Shown here in pieces: positions 53,499 through 62,874 of a stretch of 64,000 nucleotides of DNA. The notes beneath the pieces are model-generated. The model made no database searches. It had not been told where the DNA came from and saw only the letters and a list, made by a program, of their open reading frames with translations. The number at the start of each line of letters is the position of its first letter. Position 1 is the stretch's first letter. Made by a program: the position numbers and the translations under genes. The stretch is from Tenggerimyces sp963762635. GTDB taxonomy: Bacteria > Actinomycetota > Actinomycetes > Propionibacteriales > Actinopolymorphaceae. Where the stretch lies: the NCBI GenBank assembly GCA_963762635.1, contig CAVXLQ010000005.1, positions 292,269-356,268 of the forward strand, in the 5' to 3' direction.

Positions 53499-53960
53499 AT
53501 GATCCGAGAAGTCACCCCCGAAGACCTGCCGGTCCTGTACGAGCAGCAGCTCGACCCGGAGGGCCATCGGATGGCCGCGTTCGGCCCGCCCAAGCCGCGC
53601 GACTGGGAGCAGTTCACCGCGCACTGGGCGAAGATCCAGAGCAGCGAGACGACCACCAACCGGGTGATCGTCGAGGACGGCCAGGTCGTGGGCAGCATCT
53701 TCGCGTTCTGGATGCACGACGAGCACGAGGTCGGGTACGGCATCGCCCGCGAGCACTGGGGCCGCGGCCTCGCGACCAAGGCGCTCGCCGAGTTCCTCGT
53801 CGTGCTCCCGGACCGTCCGCTGCACGCCCGGGTGGTCAAGGACAACGAGGGCTCGATCAAGGTCCTCGAGCGCAACGGTTTCGTGCGCGGCGGCGAAGAC
53901 CGCGCGTTCTCCGACATCCGCCAGGAGGAGGTGGAGGAGTGGATCTACCTGCTCGAGTGA
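53499..53960 (+). CDS. GNAT-family N-acetyltransferase (RimJ-like)
   Basis: ATG at 53499 starts a 153-aa protein. MIREVTPEDLPVLYEQQLDP, EVGYGIAREHWGRGLATKAL (the acetyl-CoA loop with R/Q-x-x-G-x-A equivalent RGLAT), and LHARVVKDNEGSIKVLERNG are typical of RimJ/RimL-like GNAT proteins. The acceptor is unknown. It stands alone between ltrA and dnaE; a 172-bp gap follows, probably including the dnaE promoter. Confidence 0.9.
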   Translation: MIREVTPEDLPVLYEQQLDPEGHRMAAFGPPKPRDWEQFTAHWAKIQSSETTTNRVIVEDGQVVGSIFAFWMHDEHEVGYGIAREHWGRGLATKALAEFLVVLPDRPLHARVVKDNEGSIKVLERNGFVRGGEDRAFSDIRQEEVEEWIYLLE

Positions 53961-54133
53961 GGCCCGCATGATGAGACTTTCAGCGACCCTTTGCGTGTCC
54001 GTCGAGGCATCCACGGAGTGTCGATGGTGGTCCTCTAAAGTCAGTGTTCCGCGGTAGCCGCCCACACCTTCCCCAGTCGGCGATCCCCGCCCGTTGATGT
54101 CGCAATCCGGCAGATCTGGAGGCGCAGCAGAGC

Positions 54134-57100
54134 ATGTCCGACTCGTTCGTGCACCTGCACGTACACACCGAGTACTCCATGCTCGATGGCGCTGCCAAGC
54201 TCAAGGACATGTTCGCCGAGGCCGGCAGGCAGGAGATGCCGGCGATCGCGATCACCGACCACGGCAACCTGCACGGGGCGTACGACTTCTACACCAAGGC
54301 CAAGGGCGCCGGCGTCACGCCGATCATCGGCATCGAGGCGTACGTAGCGCCGCACAGCCGCTTCCACAAGGCGCCCGTCAAGTGGGGCCAGCCGCACCAG
54401 AAGGACGACGACGTCTCCGGTGCCGGCGCCTACACCCACATGACGATCTGGGCCAAGAACGCGGTCGGGCTGAAAAACCTCTTCAAGCTCCAGACCAGGG
54501 CCTCGATGGACGGCTTCTTCCGCAAGCCGCGGATGGACCGCGAGCTGCTGTCGACCTACTCCGAGGGCCTGATGGCCACCACCGGCTGCCCCTCCGGTGA
54601 GATCCAGACGCGGATCCGGCTCGGCCAGGAGAACGAGGCCCGCCAGGCCGCCGCCGACTTCCGGGACATCTTCGGCCAGGAGAACTTCTTCGTCGAGCTG
54701 ATGGACCACGGCATCGACATCGACAAGCGCGGCCGCGCCGGCCTGGAGAAGATAGCCAAGGAGTTCGACCTCCGGTTCGTCGTCACCAACGACAGCCACT
54801 ACACCTACGAGCACGAGTCCACCGCGCACTCCGCGCTGCTCTGCGTCCAGACGGCGAGCACGCTGGCCGCTCCCACCTTCCAGTTCGAGGGCTCCGGCTA
54901 CTACCTCAAGTCCGCCGACGAGATGCGTGCCATCGACAGCGGCGACGCCTGGCAGGAGGGCTGCCGGACCACGCTCGAGATCGCCGAGCGGATCGACACC
55001 GCGGGCATGTTCGAGTTCCGCAACCTGATGCCGAAGTTCCCGGTGCCGGACGGCCACGACGAGGCCTCGTTCTTCAAGGCCCAGGTCTGGGAGGGCATGG
55101 ACCGCAGGTTCCCCGACGGCTACCCCGACCACGAGCAGTACAAGAAGCAAGCCGAGTACGAGATGGACGTCATCCTCCAGATGGGGTTCCCCTCGTACTT
55201 CCTCGTCACCGCCGACTTCATCATGTGGGCGAAGCGCAACGGACACCCTGTCGGCCCGGGCCGCGGATCGGCGGCGGGCAGCCTGGTCGCGTACGCGCTC
55301 GGCATCACCGACCTCGACCCGATCCCGTTCGGCCTGATCTTCGAACGTTTCCTCAACCCCGACCGCGTCTCGATGCCCGACATCGACATCGACTTCGACG
55401 AGCGTGGGCGCGGCGAGGTCATCAAGTACGTCACCGACAAGTGGGGCGAGGACAAGGTCGCGCAGATCGCGACGTTCGGCACGATCAAGGCGAAGGCCGC
55501 GATCAAGGACGCGTCCCGGGTGCTCGGCTACCCGTACGCGCTCGGCGACAAGATCACCAAGGCGATGCCCGCCGCGGTGATGGGCAAGGACATCCCGCTC
55601 AGCGGCATCTTCGACGACAAGCACCCGCGCTACAACGAGGCCGGCGAGGTCCGGAGCCTCTACGAGCAGGACGTCGACGTCAAGAAGGTCATCGACACCG
55701 CGCGCGGACTGGAGGGGTTGATCCGGCAGACCGGCGTGCACGCCGCCGGCGTGATCATGTCCGCCGAGCCGCTGATCGACCACGTGCCGCTGATGAAGCG
55801 GGAGGCCGACGGCGCGGTCATCACGCAGTTCGACTATCCGACCTGCGAGACGCTCGGCCTGCTGAAGATGGACTTCCTGGGCCTGCGCAACCTGTCGATC
55901 ATGGACGACGCGGTCAAGAACATCGAGCTCTCCCGCGGCATCAAGATCGACCTGCTCAGCCTGGAGCTCGACGACCGGCCCACGTACGAGCTGCTGTCCC
56001 GCGGCGACTCCCTCGGCGTCTTCCAGCTGGACGGCAGCGGCATGCGCTCGCTGCTGCGGCTGATGAAGCCCGACAACTTCGAGGACATTTCGGCGGCGCT
56101 CGCGCTCTACCGTCCCGGCCCGATGGGCGCCAACTCGCACACGAACTACGCGCTGCGCAAGAACGCCCAGCAGGAGATCACGCCGATCCACCCCGAGCTC
56201 GCCGAGATGGGCGACGAGCTGCTGGGGGAGACGTACGGCCTGATCGTCTACCAGGAGCAGGTGCAGAGGATCGCGCAGAAGGTCGCGGGCTACTCGCTCG
56301 GCCAGGCCGACCTGCTCCGCCGCGCGATGGGCAAGAAGAAGAAGGAGATCCTCGACAAGGAGTACGGCCCGTTCGCCGCGGGCATGAAGGAGCGCGGCTT
56401 CACCGACGGCGCGATCAAGTCGCTGTGGGACATCCTCGTTCCGTTCTCCGACTACGCGTTCAACAAGGCACACACCGCGGGCTACGGCCTCGTCGCGTAC
56501 TGGACCGCCTACCTCAAGGCCAACTTCCCGGCCGAGTACATGGCCGCGCTGTTGACCAGCGTCCAGGACGACAAGGACAAGATGGCGATCTACCTCAACG
56601 AGTGTCGCCGCGCCGGCATCAAGGTCCTGCCGCCCGACGTCAACGAGTCCGCCGGTGACTTCACCCCGGTCGGCACCGACATCCGCTTCGGCCTGTCCGC
56701 GATCCGCAACGTGGGCGGCAACGTCGTCGACGCGATCGTCGCGGCCCGCAAGGAGAAGGGCCGCTACAGCGACTTCCGCGACTTCCTCAGGAAGGTGCCG
56801 CTCGTCGTCTGCCAGAAGCGCACGATCGAGTCGCTGATCAAGGCCGGCTCGTACGACTCGATGGGGCATCCGCGGCGCGACCTGGTCGCGCGGTACGAGG
56901 GGATGGTCGACGACGTCGTCGACCTCAAGCGCAACGAGGCGAACGGCCAGGACGCGCTGTTCGGCGGGCTGGACTCGCCGTCGGACGTGGAAGGCGACGA
57001 CGAGCCGTTCACCAGCACGATCCCCGAGTGGGACAAGCAGACGCTGCTCGCGCACGAGCGGGAGATGCTCGGCCTGTACGTGTCCGACCACCCGCTGTTC

Positions 57101-57664
57101 GGCATCGAGCACGTGCTCGCGACGGCATCGGACTGCACGGTCGGCACGTTGCTCACCGACGAGGACCGGCCGGACGGCTCGACGGTCAACATCGGTGGGC
57201 TGATCACCGGCATCACCCGCAAGATGACCAAGCGCGGCGACCCGTGGGCGATCGTGACCCTGGAGGACCTCGAGGGTGGCATCGACGTGATGTTCTTCCC
57301 CTCGACGTACCAGCTCTACGCACTGCAGCTCGCCGAGGACGCGGTCGTCGTGGTCAAGGGCCGCCTCGACAAGCGCGACGACCAGCCGCAGCTGATCGCG
57401 ATGGAGCTGTCGGTGCCGGACATCACCGAGCAGCAGACCGGCCCGGTCAAGATCGGCCTGCCGCGCGAGCGCTGCACGCCGCCGGTGGTGGACCGGTTGA
57501 AGGAGATCTTCGGCACACATCCGGGGATGACCCAGGTGCACCTGCATCTGCGTTCGGAGACGAAGACGCTGGTGCTCCGGCTGGAGGACCGGTGGCGGGT
57601 GACCCCGTCGATCGCGCTGATGGCCGATCTCAAGGCGCTGCTCGGTCCCGGCTGTGTGGCCTGA
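54134..57664 (+). CDS. dnaE: DnaE, DNA polymerase III alpha subunit
   Basis: ATG at 54134 starts a 1,176-aa C-family polymerase. The PHP domain begins SDSFVHLHVHTEYSMLDGAA; the palm has GPGRGSAAGSLVAYALGITD and VSMPDIDIDFDERGRGEVIK with the catalytic Asp pair; the beta-clamp and tau-binding regions follow, including EQVQRIAQKVAGYSLGQADL, LRRAMGKKKKEILDKEYGPF, and an OB-fold (NIGGLITGITRKMTKRGDPW). The PHP ligand HLHVH is intact. It is the replicative DnaE1 type by length and continuity, not the error-prone DnaE2. No frameshift is seen. Confidence 0.97.
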   Translation: MSDSFVHLHVHTEYSMLDGAAKLKDMFAEAGRQEMPAIAITDHGNLHGAYDFYTKAKGAGVTPIIGIEAYVAPHSRFHKAPVKWGQPHQKDDDVSGAGAYTHMTIWAKNAVGLKNLFKLQTRASMDGFFRKPRMDRELLSTYSEGLMATTGCPSGEIQTRIRLGQENEARQAAADFRDIFGQENFFVELMDHGIDIDKRGRAGLEKIAKEFDLRFVVTNDSHYTYEHESTAHSALLCVQTASTLAAPTFQFEGSGYYLKSADEMRAIDSGDAWQEGCRTTLEIAERIDTAGMFEFRNLMPKFPVPDGHDEASFFKAQVWEGMDRRFPDGYPDHEQYKKQAEYEMDVILQMGFPSYFLVTADFIMWAKRNGHPVGPGRGSAAGSLVAYALGITDLDPIPFGLIFERFLNPDRVSMPDIDIDFDERGRGEVIKYVTDKWGEDKVAQIATFGTIKAKAAIKDASRVLGYPYALGDKITKAMPAAVMGKDIPLSGIFDDKHPRYNEAGEVRSLYEQDVDVKKVIDTARGLEGLIRQTGVHAAGVIMSAEPLIDHVPLMKREADGAVITQFDYPTCETLGLLKMDFLGLRNLSIMDDAVKNIELSRGIKIDLLSLELDDRPTYELLSRGDSLGVFQLDGSGMRSLLRLMKPDNFEDISAALALYRPGPMGANSHTNYALRKNAQQEITPIHPELAEMGDELLGETYGLIVYQEQVQRIAQKVAGYSLGQADLLRRAMGKKKKEILDKEYGPFAAGMKERGFTDGAIKSLWDILVPFSDYAFNKAHTAGYGLVAYWTAYLKANFPAEYMAALLTSVQDDKDKMAIYLNECRRAGIKVLPPDVNESAGDFTPVGTDIRFGLSAIRNVGGNVVDAIVAARKEKGRYSDFRDFLRKVPLVVCQKRTIESLIKAGSYDSMGHPRRDLVARYEGMVDDVVDLKRNEANGQDALFGGLDSPSDVEGDDEPFTSTIPEWDKQTLLAHEREMLGLYVSDHPLFGIEHVLATASDCTVGTLLTDEDRPDGSTVNIGGLITGITRKMTKRGDPWAIVTLEDLEGGIDVMFFPSTYQLYALQLAEDAVVVVKGRLDKRDDQPQLIAMELSVPDITEQQTGPVKIGLPRERCTPPVVDRLKEIFGTHPGMTQVHLHLRSETKTLVLRLEDRWRVTPSIALMADLKALLGPGCVA

Positions 57665-57700
57665 CCGAACTCAGGTTGCCTGGCTAGAATTCCGCTCACT

Positions 57701-58315
57701 GTGACTATTCCTTACCCTCCGCAGTCCGACGTCTCCGCTTACCTGCCGGCTCGGCGCGAGCCCGAGCCGAGCCGGCTGAGGGCCGTGCTGGTGATCCTCG
57801 GTGCTTTCGTGGTCGTCGGCGTCGGCTCCGGACTGGCGTGGCCGCACCTCGTTCCCCAGGTCCAGATGGTGATGACGGACATCGGGCCGTTCCCCGTCAG
57901 CGAGGCCGAGGCCGGGCAGCTGATGGCGATGGACGGGTCGTACGCGGCGCTCGCCGGCATCCTCGGCCTGCTGCTCGGCACGACGCTGTTCACGATCTTC
58001 CAGCGCCGCGGGCCGGCCGTCGTCGTGGCGCTGGCCATCGGCGCCGGACTGGCGGCGGCGCTCGCCCTCACCGTGGGCAGCTACCTCGCCGGCGGCGAGC
58101 TCGTGCTGGCCTGGCAGCCGCACGCCGAGGTCGGCACCCAGCTGAACGCGCCGCTCGGGCTGCACGCGTACGGCGTGATGCTGATCTGGCCGATCGCCGC
58201 GCTCGCGCCGATCGTGCCGCTGGTCTGGCTCACTTGGCGCGAACGTTGGGGAGCCGAACGCGCTGTCCACACGTCCCAGGACTCGGACGAACCCGCACCA
58301 CCGTCGGTGCAGTAA
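57701..58315 (+). CDS. DUF2567-like membrane protein
   Basis: GTG at 57701 starts a 204-aa protein. Four hydrophobic segments are visible (LRAVLVILGAFVVVGVGSG, AALAGILGLLLGTTLFTIFQ, PAVVVALAIGAGLAAALALT and HAYGVMLIWPIAALAPIVPL), with a Pro-rich head and an acidic tail. This layout resembles actinobacterial DUF2567 proteins. The function is unknown. It lies 37 bp after dnaE and 37 bp before the next gene on the same strand. Confidence 0.65.
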   Translation: MTIPYPPQSDVSAYLPARREPEPSRLRAVLVILGAFVVVGVGSGLAWPHLVPQVQMVMTDIGPFPVSEAEAGQLMAMDGSYAALAGILGLLLGTTLFTIFQRRGPAVVVALAIGAGLAAALALTVGSYLAGGELVLAWQPHAEVGTQLNAPLGLHAYGVMLIWPIAALAPIVPLVWLTWRERWGAERAVHTSQDSDEPAPPSVQ

Positions 58316-58351
58316 CGTCCTACCTCGTTCCTTCTCTTCGGGGGGTGTCCC

Positions 58352-60247
58352 GTGTCCCAAGACGATCAACGGCCGCCGTTCGGCCCTGGTCAACCAAGCC
58401 AGCCGTGGCAGCCAGGCCAACCGGGTCAGGCCGGTCAGCCAGGCCAGCCCGGTCAGCAGGGTGGGCCTCCGCCCGGCCAGCACTACGGCGCTCCGCAGCA
58501 GGGTGGTTACCCGCCGCAGCAGCCGCCGCAGGGGCCGCCGCAAGGCCCGCCTCAGCACTACGGCCCGCCGTCGCAGGGTGGTTACCCGCCGCAGCAGCCG
58601 CCGCAGGGTCCGCCTCAGCACTACGGCCCGCCGCCGCAGGGCGGCTACCCGCCGCAGGGACCTGGTGGTCCTGGTGGTCCTGGTGGTCCTGGTGGGCCTG
58701 GTGGAATGCCGCCAGGCACGCCGTGGGTTCCCGGCCCGGGTGGCGGGCAGCCGTACCAGCAGAAGCGGCGCACGCGCTGGCCGATCATCGTGCTGGCCGC
58801 CGTGCTCGTCGTGGTCATCGGCGGTGGCGGCGCGTTCGCGTACAACCTGCTCGCCGGCGGTGGCACGCAGCCGCAGCAGGTGCTGCCGAGCAACGCGCTG
58901 GGCTACCTCCGGATCGACCTCGACCCGTCGGCCGGGCAGAAGCTCGCGATGCTCGACTTCGCCCGCAAGTTCCCCGAGCTGAGCAAGAAGATCGGCCAGG
59001 AGAACGACCTGAAGAAGGCTTTGTTCGAGAGCGCGAAGGCCGAGGACAAAGACCTCGCGAAGCTCGACTACGCCAAGGACATCGAGCCGTGGCTCGGTGA
59101 CCGTGCAGGTGCCGCGATCATGCCGCCGGCCGACGGCAAGAAGGAGCCGGGCGGCGTCCTCGCGCTGCAGGTCAAGGACGAGAAGAAGGCTCGCGTCGGG
59201 CTGGAGAAGCTGCGCGCGGCCAGCGAGGGCGAGAAGAAGGAGAAGTCCGGCATCGCGTTCCTCGACGGGTACGCGATTCTCGCCGACTCGCAGGGACAGG
59301 CCGACGCCGCTGTCGCGGCGGCGGAGAAGAGCCCGCTGGGCGACCAGGAGCAGTTCAAGAGCGACTTCAAGGCCATCGGCGACGACGGCATCTTCTCGTT
59401 CTGGATGCACATGGGTCGCCTCGCGACCGTGGGCGCCTCGACGCAGGAGCTGCCCGAGGGCGCGTCCGCCGAGAGCCTGGCCATGATCAAGGACTTCCGG
59501 TACGCCGGCGTGGTCCGCTTCGACGGCAGCTACGTCGAGCTCGCAAGCCAGACGTTCGGGCTGAAGGTGCCGACGGTCAAGAGCCCGGTGCCCGTACGCC
59601 TCGGCGACCTGCCCGACTCCACGGTCGGTGCGCTCTCGATCTCGGGTCTCGGCGACGGCGTGGCCCAGGCGTGGCCCAACCTGCTGGACACCGCGAAGAA
59701 GGCCGGCTTCGACGCCCAGCTGCAGGCGTACCTGTCGATGGCCGAGGACCAGTACGGTCTGAAGCTGCCGGCCGACCTGCAGACGCTGCTCGGCAAGAAC
59801 TTCACGCTCGCCGCGGATGGCGGTTCGATCAGCAAGGACCAGCCGATCCCCGAGTTCGGCGCGAAGATCCAGACCGACGTGAAGAAGGCCGAAGAGGTCT
59901 TCGGCATCGTCGAGAAGGCGGTCGCCGACACCGGCGAGGTCGAGCTGGCGCTCGCCAAGGCGAAGACGTCCGACTCGTTCATCGTGGCGACGTCGCAGAA
60001 GTACGCGGACACGTTGGCAGCCGGCGGCAAGCTCGGCGCGAGCGAGGCGTTCAAGCTCGCGGTGCCGAACGCCGACAAGGCGACGTTCGCCCTGTACGCC
60101 GACCTCGACAAGCTCGAGCCGCTCTACATCGCGCGGATGCCAGAGGAGCAGCGCGCCAACGTCGAGGTGCTCCGCTCGATCGGCATGAGCGGCACCCAGA
60201 CCAGCGACGGCAACGGCACGTTCACCGTCCGGGTGGTCGTGAAGTAG
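58352..60247 (+). CDS. DUF3352 surface protein with proline/glutamine/glycine-rich head
   Basis: GTG at 58352 starts a 631-aa protein. The first 140 residues are disordered with repeats (QGGYPPQQPPQGPPQ, HYGPPSQGGYPPQ, and a GGPGGPGG run). A transmembrane helix (about 146-168, IIVLAAVLVVVIGGGGAFAY) follows a basic KRRTRW stop. The rest is the DUF3352 domain: VLPSNALGYLRIDLDPSAGQ, KDIEPWLGDRAGAAIMPP, and KKARVGLEKLRAASEGEKKE. It is anchored with the large domain outside. The function is unknown. A strong hairpin terminator follows 25 bp later. Confidence 0.85.
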   Translation: MSQDDQRPPFGPGQPSQPWQPGQPGQAGQPGQPGQQGGPPPGQHYGAPQQGGYPPQQPPQGPPQGPPQHYGPPSQGGYPPQQPPQGPPQHYGPPPQGGYPPQGPGGPGGPGGPGGPGGMPPGTPWVPGPGGGQPYQQKRRTRWPIIVLAAVLVVVIGGGGAFAYNLLAGGGTQPQQVLPSNALGYLRIDLDPSAGQKLAMLDFARKFPELSKKIGQENDLKKALFESAKAEDKDLAKLDYAKDIEPWLGDRAGAAIMPPADGKKEPGGVLALQVKDEKKARVGLEKLRAASEGEKKEKSGIAFLDGYAILADSQGQADAAVAAAEKSPLGDQEQFKSDFKAIGDDGIFSFWMHMGRLATVGASTQELPEGASAESLAMIKDFRYAGVVRFDGSYVELASQTFGLKVPTVKSPVPVRLGDLPDSTVGALSISGLGDGVAQAWPNLLDTAKKAGFDAQLQAYLSMAEDQYGLKLPADLQTLLGKNFTLAADGGSISKDQPIPEFGAKIQTDVKKAEEVFGIVEKAVADTGEVELALAKAKTSDSFIVATSQKYADTLAAGGKLGASEAFKLAVPNADKATFALYADLDKLEPLYIARMPEEQRANVEVLRSIGMSGTQTSDGNGTFTVRVVVK

Positions 60248-60272
60248 CAGCCGAGCAACACAGCAGACGAAC

Positions 60273-60305
60273 AGGCCCGCCCCTCCGGCAAGGAGGGGCG
60301 GGCCT
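60273..60305 (+). terminator. strong hairpin terminator after the DUF3352 gene
   Basis: A perfect 14-bp stem (AGGCCCGCCCCTCC, 60273-60286, with GGAGGGGCGGGCCT, 60292-60305) encloses the loop GGCAA. No U-run follows (CGTCG), as often in high-GC actinobacteria. It lies 25 bp after the stop codon. Confidence 0.8.
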
Positions 60306-60320
60306 CGTCGCTGCTCCGCT

Positions 60321-60710
60321 GTCCACAGCCTGTCCGACTTCACCCACCGAACCGGGGTTCGGCACCGCGTTGCCACGTTGCACGGCCCCGGCTGGGTGGG
60401 TGAAGTGCGGGCCGGCTCGAGCGGGGCGCGGACGGGGCGGACTGGGCGACGCCACCGCCCGTTAGCCGCGTGTCCACAGCTCGTCCGACTTCACCCACCG
60501 AACCGGGGTTCGGCAACCGGTTGCCACGTTGCACAGCCCCGGCTGGGTGGGTGAAGTGCGGGCCGGCTCGAGCGGGGCGCGGACTGGGCGACGTCACCGC
60601 CCGTTAGCTGCGCTGTCCACAGCCGGTCCGACTTCACCCACCGAACCGGGGTTCGGCACCGCGTTGCCACGTTGCACAACCCCGGCCGGGTGGGTGAAGT
60701 GCGGGCAGGT
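60321..60710. repeat. three tandem copies of a 143-151-bp palindromic repeat
   Basis: Units begin GTCCACAG at 60321, 60472 and 60615 (period 151 and 143; the last is cut at about 60710). Each contains ACTTCACCCACC, then GAACCGGGGTTCGG, then GTTGCCACGTTGCAC, then GGTGGGTGAAGT, so the outer pair forms a 12-bp inverted repeat and the second motif a smaller one. A GTTAGC-ending linker separates units one and two and units two and three. The block fills the 463-bp gap between the terminator and the ybaK stop. The element at 15839-15925 is an inverted relative. I see no coding sequence in it. Confidence 0.9.
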
Positions 60711-61214
60711 TCAGGCGGGGCGGGCGATGGAGGCGGTCTTGGCGTCGGTGAGGCGGACGAGGTCGGCCGGGGCCAGCTCGACCTGCAGTCCCCGTTTGCC
60801 CGCCGACACGTACATCGTCGCCAGCTCCAGCGCGCTCGCGTCGACAACGGTCGGGAGCCGTTTGCGCTGTCCCAGTGGGCTGATCCCGCCCACTACGTAG
60901 CCCGTCGAACGCTCCGCGTCGGCCGTCTCAGCCATCACCGCCCGCTTCGCGCCGAGCGCCGAGGCGAACGCCTTCAGGTCCAACGACGCGCTCACCGGCA
61001 CCACCGCTACCGCGAGGCGGTCGTCGCAGGAGGCCAACAGCGTCTTGAAGATCTGCTCCGGCGCCACCCCGAGCGCCGCGGCTGCTTCGAGACCGTACGC
61101 GTGCCGCGACGAACCGTCGCCCGCGGCCTCGTACGGGTGCAACGTATGAGCCACACCAGCCTTCTGCAGTGCCAGGACGGCGGGCGTGCCTTGCGTGTTC
61201 CGACTCTTCGCCAC
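60711..61214 (-). CDS. ybaK: YbaK-family Cys-tRNA(Pro) deacylase
   Basis: GTG at 61214 starts a 167-aa protein. VAKSRNTQGTPAVLALQKAG, the Lys-containing APEQIFKTLLASCDDRLAVA, DLKAFASALGAKRAVMAETA and GYVVGGISPLGQRKRLPTVV are YbaK hallmarks. The protein hydrolyses mischarged Cys-tRNA(Pro). The third tandem repeat abuts its stop codon, so the repeat block could influence transcript 3' ends. The PQQ-propeller gene ends 11 bp upstream on the same strand. Confidence 0.92.
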   Translation of the reverse strand: MAKSRNTQGTPAVLALQKAGVAHTLHPYEAAGDGSSRHAYGLEAAAALGVAPEQIFKTLLASCDDRLAVAVVPVSASLDLKAFASALGAKRAVMAETADAERSTGYVVGGISPLGQRKRLPTVVDASALELATMYVSAGKRGLQVELAPADLVRLTDAKTASIARPA

Positions 61215-61225
61215 GGACAGAAGTC

Positions 61226-62803
61226 TTACCCGAACGCCCACACCGACGACGGGGGAGGGGCGCCGACGACCGACAGCAGCTCCTTCCACGGCACCATGAT
61301 CACCTGGTTGTCCGCATAGGTCATCCAGGTGAGGATCGGCGTCGAGATGTAGTCCCGCGGGTACGGCGGCCCCAGCTCGGTCCGCTTCCCGCCGGCCGCG
61401 GCGAACCGCAACGCCTGTGGCGGATTCTGGTAGGTGCCCGTGGACATCGCGACTGCGCCGTCCTTGTCGGCGCCGGCGAGCCTCACGGTGTCCCCGGCGC
61501 CGGCCTTCGCCGTCCATTTCGGCTTGCCGGTGGAGAGGTCGAACGCCACCACGAGGTTCTCCTGGCCCACCTGAGAGATGTCCAGCGCCGTGGTCGCGTA
61601 CAGCGTCCGTCCGTCGACCACCGACATGCGGAACCGGTCCCGGCCGGCATCGGGAACCGTGATGTCCGTCGACGATCCCGTGGCGGTCAGGTCGAGCGTG
61701 CCGTACGAGCCGGTCTGCGGGATGGACATCGTCGGCTTGCCCGCGGTGTCGAGGACGAGGACGCGGCCCTTGCCCTCGGTGTCCGTGCCGAGGGTCGACG
61801 GGACGACGACCAGCGTGGGCTCGGTCGAGGCGATGCCGATGCCACCGGCCCAGCTCGGGTCCACGCTGCCCTTGGGCAGGTTCGCGACCTGACCGATCCG
61901 CCCTGACGTCGGCGAGACGATCCCGGTGAACATCGTCGTCGCGGAGCCGAAACCGCATCGCCACAACCCGACGAAGTGCCCGGACGTCGTGGCCGGCATC
62001 AGGTCCTGTGGTGTGCAGTCGTACTCGCCCCGCTTGATCTTCTGCGTCGACCAAAGCCTCTTGCCGGTCGTCACCTCGACGCCGAACCCGTCGGCATCGC
62101 TCTGGAAGATCACGAAGCCGCCGACCATCTCGACGAGCGCGCTGCTCGGCGTCCCGACCGCCTTCGCCGGTTGGTTCGTCGTCCAGCGAGCCTGGCCCGT
62201 CGTCAGGTCGACCAGCTGGACGTCCTTGCAGATGCGTTCCGGCTGCTTGGTGATCTGCGAGCGCTTGCTCGTCTCGACATCGAGCGCCACCGCTCCGGTC
62301 CGGTTGTCGGTGGTGGTCGTCATCCCGCAGAACTTGCGGTTCTTCGGGGCGTTCAGCTGCCAGATCTTCTGCCCGGTCTTGCGTTGGTACGCGACGAGCC
62401 GAGTATGCGAGCCGCGGATGAACAGCGAGTCGGTCAGCCAGTACCCGATCGGGTGGGCGTCGAACGGGTCGTTTTCGAGGTACGTGTCCGACCAGGCGAT
62501 CTTGCCGTTCAGCTTGGCATCCGGGCCGGGCTTCCACTCCTTCGCGGGATCCCGGTCGAGCGGGTTGGCGATCGGTTGGATGCCCTCCACCATCCGCTTC
62601 ACGAATCCGAGGTACACGGCGACGCCGCCGCCGACCACCAAGGCGAGCGCGACCACGATCGCGCCGACGATCAGCAGGATGCGCTTGTTGCTCTGCCTCG
62701 GCGGCGGCGGCCCGGGCGGCTGGTTGGGCTGTTGCGGCCATGGCCCCCACGGCTCCATCGGATGTGACCCCTGCGGCGGCTGAACCGGTCCCTGCGTGCT
62801 CAC
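61226..62803 (-). CDS. PQQ-binding-like beta-propeller membrane protein
   Basis: GTG at 62803 starts a 525-aa protein. A Pro/Gln-rich head (1-38), a transmembrane helix (about 41-65, ILLIVGAIVVALALVVGGGV) and an extracytoplasmic beta-propeller follow. Propeller blades recur as LVAYQRKTGQKIWQL, VQLVDLTTGQARWTTNQP, FGVEVTTGKRLWSTQKIKRG and LVVAFDLSTGKPKWTAK. The GQ-x-x-W-type motifs resemble PQQ-dehydrogenase and BamB-like propellers, but no PQQ ligand residues are certain. The head is similar in style to the DUF3352 protein. The function is unknown. Confidence 0.85.
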   Translation of the reverse strand: MSTQGPVQPPQGSHPMEPWGPWPQQPNQPPGPPPPRQSNKRILLIVGAIVVALALVVGGGVAVYLGFVKRMVEGIQPIANPLDRDPAKEWKPGPDAKLNGKIAWSDTYLENDPFDAHPIGYWLTDSLFIRGSHTRLVAYQRKTGQKIWQLNAPKNRKFCGMTTTTDNRTGAVALDVETSKRSQITKQPERICKDVQLVDLTTGQARWTTNQPAKAVGTPSSALVEMVGGFVIFQSDADGFGVEVTTGKRLWSTQKIKRGEYDCTPQDLMPATTSGHFVGLWRCGFGSATTMFTGIVSPTSGRIGQVANLPKGSVDPSWAGGIGIASTEPTLVVVPSTLGTDTEGKGRVLVLDTAGKPTMSIPQTGSYGTLDLTATGSSTDITVPDAGRDRFRMSVVDGRTLYATTALDISQVGQENLVVAFDLSTGKPKWTAKAGAGDTVRLAGADKDGAVAMSTGTYQNPPQALRFAAAGGKRTELGPPYPRDYISTPILTWMTYADNQVIMVPWKELLSVVGAPPPSSVWAFG

Positions 62804-62874
62804 CCGGTGAATTCTGGCAAAACGGGACGCGCCCGCGCGAGTCAGGACACAGTTATCGAGATCACGACTAGTCC

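Noticed and set aside
60321..60710. CRISPR array
   Set aside because: There are only three units of 143-151 bp, with no regular short direct repeat and spacers, no leader and no cas genes in the window.
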